Assembly: GCA_018646565.1 (NCBI GenBank)
Contig: JABGUO010000074.1
Coordinates: 1 to 5,443, forward strand
DNA from: Opitutia bacterium
GTDB lineage: Bacteria; Verrucomicrobiota; Verrucomicrobiia; Opitutales; Seribacteraceae
Length of the DNA stretch: 5,443 bases
Direction: 5' to 3'
The stretch's first letter is position 1, and every line of letters starts with the position of its first letter. Position numbers and translations under genes: made by a program. The notes below the pieces were generated by a model. That model was not told the origin of the DNA, searched no databases, and saw only the letters and a program-made list of their open reading frames with translations. Below, piece by piece: positions 1 to 5,245 of this stretch.

Positions 1-129
1 CTCCCGCCGTTACCAGGTTCTGGAAGTGATGATCTTCCTCCACTTCCTAGTTTCCCTGATGACTCGAGCGGAGGGCTTCCTCCTTTACCGGGAGATGATT
101 CCTTAGGGGGTGGTTTACCTCCACTTCCT
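1..129 (+). repeat. Four coding LPPLP motif repeats
   Basis: The five-residue motif LPPLP recurs at bases 1-15, 34-48, 76-90 and 115-129 in a single frame. Spacers are 6, 9 and 8 residues long and rich in Gly, Ser and Asp. The copies use different synonymous codons, so the conservation is at protein level and not a recent DNA duplication. Confidence 0.8.
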
Positions 130-144
130 GCTTTTCCTGAGTGA
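1..144 (+). CDS. C-terminal end of a proline-rich protein with LPPLP repeats (5' end outside the window)
   Basis: An open frame enters from the left edge at base 1 and stops at TGA 142-144, giving 47 visible residues. The peptide consists of four LPPLP motifs, at visible residues 1-5, 12-16, 26-30 and 39-43, separated by short spacers rich in Gly, Ser and Asp; the last spacer is followed by a short AFPE tail. The regular motif, the absence of any stop, and the codon-level variation between repeats argue for a real coding tail rather than chance. The composition predicts a disordered, extended (polyproline-like) tail, such as is used for protein binding or as a flexible linker. The catalytic or structural part of the protein lies outside the window, so no function can be assigned. 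Two genes downstream encode GYF_2-type domains, a fold whose eukaryotic members bind proline-rich peptides; any link to this tail is speculation. Confidence 0.72.
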   Translation, partial: LPPLPGSGSDDLPPLPSFPDDSSGGLPPLPGDDSLGGGLPPLPAFPE

Positions 145-381
145 GATTGTATATCTAATTTTTCTTATAAAATTCGAATCAATCGGGATTCAAATCAGTT
201 GGTTCATCTAAAACTCATTCTATTTAATCGGACATTTGATCTTTTGTGACTTACTTGTTTGTTATGTTATCATAATAACTAGAAAGGCATTTTTATTTCT
301 TAAATTCATTTGTTTAATTACATTGGTTTAATTACATTGAAAAATGTAAAGACCCAATATTTTGATACCCAAAAATTTCAT
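145..381. other. AT-rich intergenic region upstream of the Rieske gene
   Basis: This 237-bp stretch contains no plausible gene on either strand and no strong terminator with a T tract for the upstream gene. The only dyads seen are weak: a 5-bp stem GAATC/GATTC around 176-191, and GTTAT/ATAAC around 266-279. It holds the 14-bp tandem repeat listed separately and probably the promoter of the Rieske/cytochrome b genes. The best -10-like hexamer is CATAAT at 271-276, but no well-spaced -35 sequence accompanies it, so I do not call a promoter. Confidence 0.5.
312..339 (+). repeat. Perfect 14-bp tandem duplication in the Rieske leader
   Basis: The 14-mer GTTTAATTACATTG occurs twice in immediate succession, at 312-325 and 326-339, with no mismatch. 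It ends 42 bases before the preferred Rieske start at 382. It lies inside a possible N-terminal extension that would begin at TTG 310. A tandem copy within supposed coding sequence at the extreme N terminus supports the later start, leaving the repeat in the untranslated leader. Confidence 0.9.
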
Positions 382-969
382 ATGACTCAAAAAGCGAATA
401 CAAAGAAAGAATGTCCTGAAACTGCTAAAAAGTGCTGTTCGGAGGATTCGAGAAGAAAATTTATTGTAGTCTCTACAGTAACTGTCTCAGCTGCTTGTGG
501 ATTGTTTCCACTTGCCTCGGGAATCACTACGGTTTTTGATCCTGTAAAAAAAAGCTCCGGGAAACAAGAAAAAGTACCGTGGACTAAAGTGGCACCATTA
601 CGAAATCTTTCCGAAGATGGAAAGCCCGCCAAATTCGAAGTTATTTTAGAGCAAGTAAAAGATGCGTGGACCACTTACAAAAATGTACCGGTTGGTGCGG
701 TTTATCTTGCTCGCGATGGAGATGAGGTAACTGCATTTAATTTGAAATGTCCGCATCTGGGTTGTGCGGTGGACTATCGTTCGAAGTCTAATGATTATTT
801 TTGTCCATGCCACAACAGCACATTTGGATTGGATGGTTCGGTTACTGATCTTGAAAGTCCAAGCCCTCGTGGGTTGGACACAATGGATACGAAAGTAGAA
901 GAGGGAGTAGTGTGGATTCGATTTCAACAATTCCGTCCTAATATCAGCGATAAAGTTCCCCTGTCATGA
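382..969 (+). CDS. Rieske [2Fe-2S] iron-sulfur protein of a cytochrome bc/b6f-type complex
   Basis: This is the high-potential-chain subunit of a quinol:cytochrome c oxidoreductase, expected to take one electron from quinol at the Qo site and pass it to a haem c. The 195-residue product has a Tat-like signal-anchor: twin arginine at Arg24-Arg25 followed by Lys-Phe, then a hydrophobic helix at about 28-50. The two cluster-binding boxes are CPHLGC (123-128) and CPCHNSTF (141-148), giving two Cys and two His ligands plus the disulfide pair. I chose ATG 382 because the signal-anchor then starts about 20 residues in. An upstream TTG at 310 is open but would add 24 residues of poor quality over a tandem repeat. 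The stop overlaps the cytochrome b start by four bases (ATGA), implying translational coupling. Oddities are three N-terminal cysteines (11, 18, 19) and Phe148 where many high-potential Rieske proteins have Tyr. Symbols petA, petC and qcrA are all used for this family, so I give none. Confidence 0.95.
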   Translation: MTQKANTKKECPETAKKCCSEDSRRKFIVVSTVTVSAACGLFPLASGITTVFDPVKKSSGKQEKVPWTKVAPLRNLSEDGKPAKFEVILEQVKDAWTTYKNVPVGAVYLARDGDEVTAFNLKCPHLGCAVDYRSKSNDYFCPCHNSTFGLDGSVTDLESPSPRGLDTMDTKVEEGVVWIRFQQFRPNISDKVPLS

Positions 970-2702
970 ACAGATTTTTAGATTGGTTAGACGATCGGTC
1001 GGGTATTCGTGGAATAGTAAAAGAAGCACTGTATGAGAAAGTGCCGGGTGGTGCGAGGTGGAGGTATGTTTGGGGAAGTTGTTTAACCTTTGCTTTTTTT
1101 ACACAAGTAGTGACTGGTACTCTTTTATGGATGTCCTACAGTCCCAGTGCGCAGACTGCATGGGAAAGTGTATATTTTATTCAATACGAAGTATGGGGAG
1201 GTTGGTTTCTGCGAGGAGTTCACCATTACATGGCCCAAGCAATGATTGTTCTTTTGGTCTTACATTTAATGCAGGTCATGATAGACGGGGCATACAAAGC
1301 GCCTAGGGAGTTGAATTTTTGGTTTGGGATTGCTTTGCTGGGGGTAACATTGGCACTTTCATTGACTGGTTATTTATTACCATGGGACCAAAAGGGTTTT
1401 TGGGCCACAGCAGTGGCGACAAATTTAATCGCGGAAGTTCCGCTTATTGGTCCGATACTACAGAAAATTGTTGTCGGGGGAGTTGAGTATGGTCACCAAA
1501 CAATTACCCGCTTTTTCGCATTGCACGCGGGTATTCTCCCCGCAGCATTGGTGGGTCTTGTTGTGGGTCATATTTATCTTTTTCGAAAACATGGAATTCA
1601 TGTCAAAGAACCCCGCCCTAAGAAAGATTCTTATTTCTGGCCCGATCAAATATTGAAAGATGGTGTCGCTTGCTTAGCAGTGATGCTGGCAGTTATTATC
1701 CTGACTTTATATTTCAAGGGAGCACCTTTGGGACCCCCCGCAGATCCATCCAATGAATTTCCCGCCCGGCCGGAGTGGTATTTTTTATTTCTTTTTCAAT
1801 TGCTCAAGTATGTTCCCGCATTTTGGGGTGCAGTTATAATACCGTTAGTCCTAGGTTTATTGATATTTATTCAGCCCTTTTTAGGTGCATCTCGAAAAGG
1901 TCATCAATTTAATATTGGATTTTGGTGGTGTCTGTTGGCTGGTGCGGCAGGACTTACTTTCCTTGCTTTTTCAGAGGATCGGTCAAACAGCAACCATGGT
2001 GCTGCGGTAAAAGAAGCAGAATGGCAGGCGAATCGAGTAGTGCAAATTGCACAGGAGGAGGGAATTCCTCCTGCCGGTGCGGTTACTTTACTGAGGAAAG
2101 ATCACGAAAATCGCGGTCGTCGTATATTTGCCGCGCATTGTGCAAGTTGTCACCGCTACAATGGTCACGATGGTAGAGGGTATTCTGTAGAAGAAGATCC
2201 TTCCGCCCCTGAACTTGCCGGGTTTGCGAGTCAAGAATGGCTTACTAAATTATTAAATTATGAGCACTACACCTCTCTTGAATATTTCGGTGGAACTGCA
2301 TTTAAGGACGGAACGATGGCGAAAAAAGTATTACAGAAATTTGATAAAGAGGAGCAGGAATTACTCCCTCAAGTGGCTATTCTTTTATCTGATCTAGCCG
2401 AGTTACCTTATCAGGAGAGTCTCACAGAAGAAAAACGAGAGAGTTTAATGGATATTTTTTATGACGATCTTGCTTGTATCGATTGTCATGATATTGATTC
2501 AGAGGGAGAAGGGTCTGCTCCTGATTTAACGGGGTATGGATCGAAGAAATGGATGACTGATTTCATTATTAATCCAGAACATGAAAGGTTTTACGGTAAG
2601 AAAAATGACCGCATGCCTGCCTTTGGTCGGGATAACAAACTGACTTCAGAAGAAATTGAAATTGTCGTTGATTGGATAAGGTTAAGACCTGCAGAAAAAT
2701 AA
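966..2702 (+). CDS. Cytochrome b fused to a C-terminal dihaem cytochrome c (quinol oxidoreductase core subunit)
   Basis: This integral membrane subunit oxidises quinol and recycles one electron through two b haems. Roughly seven membrane helices lie near residues 36-56, 82-105, 117-138, 185-205, 231-251, 287-305 and 317-335. They correspond to the four helices of cytochrome b6 plus three of b6f subunit IV in one chain. Candidate b-haem ligands are His86/His100 and His187/His202; the Qo motif PEWY is at 269-272. After a linker (about 337-380) come two haem c domains, with CASCH at 392-396 and CIDCH at 504-508. Met451 and Met550 (in DRMPAFG) are likely sixth ligands. The two c domains resemble each other (SAPELAGF...W and SAPDLTGY...W), suggesting internal duplication. 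The fused haems probably replace cytochrome c1 or f, so the partner of the Rieske protein is built in. The ATG overlaps the Rieske stop. At 578 residues it is far longer than a plain cytochrome b (about 400). Confidence 0.95.
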   Translation: MNRFLDWLDDRSGIRGIVKEALYEKVPGGARWRYVWGSCLTFAFFTQVVTGTLLWMSYSPSAQTAWESVYFIQYEVWGGWFLRGVHHYMAQAMIVLLVLHLMQVMIDGAYKAPRELNFWFGIALLGVTLALSLTGYLLPWDQKGFWATAVATNLIAEVPLIGPILQKIVVGGVEYGHQTITRFFALHAGILPAALVGLVVGHIYLFRKHGIHVKEPRPKKDSYFWPDQILKDGVACLAVMLAVIILTLYFKGAPLGPPADPSNEFPARPEWYFLFLFQLLKYVPAFWGAVIIPLVLGLLIFIQPFLGASRKGHQFNIGFWWCLLAGAAGLTFLAFSEDRSNSNHGAAVKEAEWQANRVVQIAQEEGIPPAGAVTLLRKDHENRGRRIFAAHCASCHRYNGHDGRGYSVEEDPSAPELAGFASQEWLTKLLNYEHYTSLEYFGGTAFKDGTMAKKVLQKFDKEEQELLPQVAILLSDLAELPYQESLTEEKRESLMDIFYDDLACIDCHDIDSEGEGSAPDLTGYGSKKWMTDFIINPEHERFYGKKNDRMPAFGRDNKLTSEEIEIVVDWIRLRPAEK

Positions 2703-2769
2703 GTTATATTTGGATTCATTCTTTTGTTTTGGAATTTTATTCGTAGGTGTTACTAATTAGCTTTCTTTT
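2703..2769 (+). other. Short intergenic gap between the cytochrome b-c gene and the GYF_2 pair
   Basis: The 67 bases are T-rich and hold no clear hairpin-plus-T-tract terminator and no Shine-Dalgarno sequence next to the GTG at 2770. The gap is short enough for read-through from the respiratory genes, but nothing seen here proves one transcript. Confidence 0.4.
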
Positions 2770-3588
2770 GTGAATATACTTGTAAAAAAAGATAATAAAA
2801 CTTTCGGCCCTTATACCCGTGATGAAATTCTTGAATTCATTCAAGTCGATGAATTAAGCCAAGACGATTTGGGTACATGGGAGGGAGAAGAAAGCTGGCT
2901 TCCACTCGTTTCTTTACTTGCTTCGCCCCAAGAACCAGAAATCGATTCCTCTGTTTATGACCAGTTTGAAGATGATGAGGTAGATCACGAGAAAATGAAA
3001 GAGTGGGAAGATGTCTTTCAAGATGAAGAAGAGAACGATTCTAAGATTACTGATTCATCAGCCGATAGCATTGAAGAGTCGAATGTTATTCCTCCAGTCG
3101 CTCCGCTTCCTGAAATTCGACTGCCCCATGAACCTAATACTCTTCCGGTTGATAATCCACCACAAGTGCCGCAACCGGTTGAAGATACGCAGACCGAAAA
3201 TATAATTGGAAATACAGAGGAATATGCACCACCACCACCTCCTTCATTGCCCTTGCCACCACCACCCAATGCACCACATCGGAAAGTACATACAAGCGAA
3301 AAACCGTTGGCGAGAGGTGGGAAAAACCGTATTTCGAGTTCTCATAAAATTAAGGGTCTAAATAAAAATCAAACCGTTATTGTTGTGAAAGGAGAGGGTA
3401 TAATATCCAAAATTTATTCCACTTCATTATTGTTTATTATTCTTTTTATAGTCGTGGTAATCCTTGGATTTATAGGATTAATTTTTGCCCCCGATCGAGT
3501 GGCTCCCATTTTAAAAAATATTGGAGTACCGGAGGATATGATCGAAAAAATCATATTACCGAATGACAACCTGATAGAAAAGAAGTGA
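2770..3588 (+). CDS. GYF_2-domain single-pass membrane protein with acidic and proline-rich linker (function unknown)
   Basis: The 272-residue product starts with a GYF_2-like (DUF4339-type) domain at about residues 1-50: a short strand, then TFGPY (11-15), a helix, and W37 and W43 in the closing WEGEESW segment. A long, probably disordered linker follows, acidic at about 56-105 and proline-rich at 107-166, including PPPPPSLPLPPPP at 154-166. A strongly basic stretch (171-200) precedes one membrane helix at about 217-240, and a short tail of some 30 residues follows. By the positive-inside rule the GYF domain and linker are cytoplasmic. The GTG start is chosen because the domain begins at residue 1 and the paralogue downstream starts in the same way (MNI-V). 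The stop overlaps the next start (GTGA), so the two are probably translated together. Known GYF domains bind proline-rich ligands; whether this one does, and what process it serves, is unknown. Confidence 0.85.
   Translation: MNILVKKDNKTFGPYTRDEILEFIQVDELSQDDLGTWEGEESWLPLVSLLASPQEPEIDSSVYDQFEDDEVDHEKMKEWEDVFQDEEENDSKITDSSADSIEESNVIPPVAPLPEIRLPHEPNTLPVDNPPQVPQPVEDTQTENIIGNTEEYAPPPPPSLPLPPPPNAPHRKVHTSEKPLARGGKNRISSSHKIKGLNKNQTVIVVKGEGIISKIYSTSLLFIILFIVVVILGFIGLIFAPDRVAPILKNIGVPEDMIEKIILPNDNLIEKK
3229..3267 (+). repeat. Low-complexity polyproline-coding stretch
   Basis: Runs of CCA/CCT/CCC codons encode PPPPP at 3229-3243 and PPPP at 3256-3267, separated by SLPL. This lies within the linker of the first GYF_2 protein. 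Consecutive prolines of this kind can stall ribosomes without elongation factor P, which is established knowledge for polyproline in bacteria; whether it matters here is inference. Confidence 0.8.
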
Positions 3589-4595
3589 ATATTTATGTTT
3601 CCAGAGACGGTCAGACATTTGGTCCTTACAACAGGGAGCAAGCCAATCAGTTTATAGGAACGGGGCAACTTCTAGCCACCGATTTCGCATTGTATGAAGG
3701 AGAGTCAGAGTGGAAATCCCTCGGTGTTCTGCTTGGTATTCCAGATGCGAATGATTCTGTTGCCTCACTAACTCAAGCAATTCCTGCTTCTCCGCAAAAA
3801 TCTGTGCAGAGTAGAAGTACAAAGGTCGGAAGTAATACTAATCCTGCTTCTGGTAAACAAGTTCGCCGGGTAAAGATGAACAGTGGCAAATCGGTTGTGA
3901 TTGCTAAAGAAAAAAGTTTAGTTTCGCGAATAATTTCAACTCTAATTGTATTTAGCGTCACCTGTGGCCTTGCTTGTGGGGTTGTGGTTGGTCTGTATTT
4001 TGCGTTTCCGAGCAAAGTTAGTCCAATTCTCCAAAAATTTGGGATTGTCAGTAAAAAGGTAGAAGCTACCGAAGTGAACAGGGTTGCAGCTGTCCAACAA
4101 GAACCCACAAGTGCACTTGAAATTACTTTAAATGAAGAAGATTGGCAGAGACTTCGCTCCACCGATATCATTATTCTTCCTATGGATAAAGGAGATGGTT
4201 TCCGGATACTTTCTCCGCCAGAGAAGAAAAGAGGACTTAATGACCAAGATCTCGAGGCCATAGTTCCATTATCTGGGAAAATATTGTCCTTAGATTTAAC
4301 TCATGCCGAAATTAGCGATGAGGGCCTCAAATTATTATCCAAACTTTCTAGCCTTCAACGATTATACCTGGAGGGAAATAAAGAAATCACGGTAGATGGT
4401 CTTGCTCATTTAAAGAGTCTTGAAAAGCTCACTTATTTAAATTTGGTACGAATCGAATTGAATGAAGAGCTAGTTGATTTATTAATTTCGATGAAAAGTT
4501 TACGTGAAATTTATTTATATGATACTGGCTTAGATGAGGATTCGATTACCCGGCTTACAGATGCAAGACCGAAAGTATTTGTAAATGGCGGCTAA
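3585..4595 (+). CDS. GYF_2-domain membrane protein with C-terminal leucine-rich repeats (function unknown)
   Basis: The 336-residue product is a paralogue of the protein just upstream. It opens with a GYF_2-like domain at about 1-50 (TFGPY at 11-15, EGESEW at 38-43; position 37 is Tyr, not Trp). A linker rich in Ser, Lys and Arg follows (about 55-112), then one membrane helix at about 118-141. The post-helix segment P-x-K-V-x-P-I-L matches P-D-R-V-x-P-I-L of the upstream protein. Residues about 230-330 contain three to four leucine-rich repeats (ILSLDLTHAEISDEGLKLL, LQRLYLEGN, LTYLNLVRIEL, LREIYLYDTGL) with a capping tail typical of LRR proteins in Planctomycetota and Verrucomicrobiota. Basic residues before the helix place the GYF domain inside and the LRRs outside the cytoplasmic membrane. 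The GTG start overlaps the previous stop (GTGA). The stop overlaps that of nth. An LRR usually means protein binding; the partner is unknown. Confidence 0.87.
   Translation: MNIYVSRDGQTFGPYNREQANQFIGTGQLLATDFALYEGESEWKSLGVLLGIPDANDSVASLTQAIPASPQKSVQSRSTKVGSNTNPASGKQVRRVKMNSGKSVVIAKEKSLVSRIISTLIVFSVTCGLACGVVVGLYFAFPSKVSPILQKFGIVSKKVEATEVNRVAAVQQEPTSALEITLNEEDWQRLRSTDIIILPMDKGDGFRILSPPEKKRGLNDQDLEAIVPLSGKILSLDLTHAEISDEGLKLLSKLSSLQRLYLEGNKEITVDGLAHLKSLEKLTYLNLVRIELNEELVDLLISMKSLREIYLYDTGLDEDSITRLTDARPKVFVNGG
4592..4595. other. Overlapping stop codons of convergent genes
   Basis: The tetramer CTAA serves both genes. Read on the plus strand, bases 4593-4595 are the TAA stop of the LRR protein. 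Read on the minus strand, bases 4594-4592 are the TAG stop of nth. There is no intergenic DNA, so any terminator of either gene would lie inside the other; I see no strong hairpin there. Confidence 0.9.
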
Positions 4596-5245
4596 GATTT
4601 TTTTGCGATTACTTTTGATTTTCTCTTCGGAAACAGAGCCTTGCAGATTGGGCATTCCAAACCAAAACAATTTCTTGCCTGGCAAAATTCCCGACCATAG
4701 AAAATAATTTGTAGGTGTAACTCATTCCACCTTTCCTTTGGAAACAGTTTTTTTAAATCTCTTTCCGTTTGCACAACACTTTTTCCTCTCGTTAGTTTCC
4801 ATCGTTGAGCAAGCCGGTGAATATGAGTGTCCACAGGAAAGGATGGAAACCCAAATGACTGTGCCATTACTACGGATGCCGTCTTATGTCCCACTCCTGG
4901 AAGTTCTTCTAATTCTTCGAAACTCCTTGGTACTTTCCCCTCGTGTTTATCCAATAGAATTTGGGATAGTCCGTGGATCGCTTGGGCTTTTCTTGGACTT
5001 AACCCACAGGGCCTCACTATCGTGTTTATTTCATCCACCGAAAGTTGCGACATGGAAAGTGGGTTCGATGCGAGTTTGAAAAGATTTGGTGTGATTTTAT
5101 TTACTCTTGCATCAGTGCATTGAGCGGAGAGTAAAACGGCAATCAACAAGGTGTAGGAATCCTCGTGGTCTAGCGGAATGGGTGGGTTGGGATATAATTT
5201 AGCCAATTCATGATCAACCAAAGTAGCTCTCTCTGAAATTTTCAT
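4592..5245 (-). CDS. nth: Endonuclease III (DNA glycosylase/AP lyase)
   Basis: This is a base-excision repair enzyme that removes oxidised pyrimidines from DNA and cleaves the abasic site. The 217-residue product is close to the E. coli length of 211. The HhH-GPD core is clear: LLSAQCTDARVN at 38-49, the helix-hairpin-helix LPGVGHKTASVV at 115-126 with the likely Schiff-base lysine Lys121, and VDTHIHRL at 138-145 with the catalytic Asp139. Residues 176-187 (LHLQIIFYGREF) match the segment preceding the iron-sulfur loop. The C-terminal cysteines are 188, 193, 198 and 201, spaced x4, x4, x2, instead of the usual C-x6-C-x2-C-x5-C. I chose the ATG at 5245 (complement); an open TTG 63 bases further upstream would add 21 residues that do not resemble the family. 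The gene faces the GYF_2 genes tail to tail, with stop codons overlapping in CTAA. It appears to be an independent transcription unit. Confidence 0.96.
   Translation of the reverse strand: MKISERATLVDHELAKLYPNPPIPLDHEDSYTLLIAVLLSAQCTDARVNKITPNLFKLASNPLSMSQLSVDEINTIVRPCGLSPRKAQAIHGLSQILLDKHEGKVPRSFEELEELPGVGHKTASVVMAQSFGFPSFPVDTHIHRLAQRWKLTRGKSVVQTERDLKKLFPKERWNELHLQIIFYGREFCQARNCFGLECPICKALFPKRKSKVIAKKS

Noticed and set aside
176..191. GAATC/GATTC hairpin as terminator of the upstream partial gene
   Set aside because: The stem is only five base pairs and no T tract follows.
310..381. TTG 310 as the start of the Rieske protein, adding 24 residues
   Set aside because: The extension crosses the 14-bp tandem repeat, has no family resemblance and would push the Tat-like signal-anchor to about residue 47; ATG 382 is a better fit.
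2052..2073. GGAGG-rich inverted repeat around GGAATTCC inside the cytochrome b-c gene, possibly an internal ribosome binding site
   Set aside because: It encodes the linker EEGIPPAG, no in-frame start follows at a suitable distance, and the dyad is imperfect.
3018..3269. Minus-strand open frame of 83 residues rich in Gly and Ser opposite the first GYF_2 gene
   Set aside because: It is the antisense shadow of the proline-rich linker codons; the plus-strand frame has a recognisable domain and membrane helix.
4738..5123. Two plus-strand open frames opposite nth
   Set aside because: The minus-strand frame encodes a clear endonuclease III with its catalytic motifs; the plus frames have no recognisable features.
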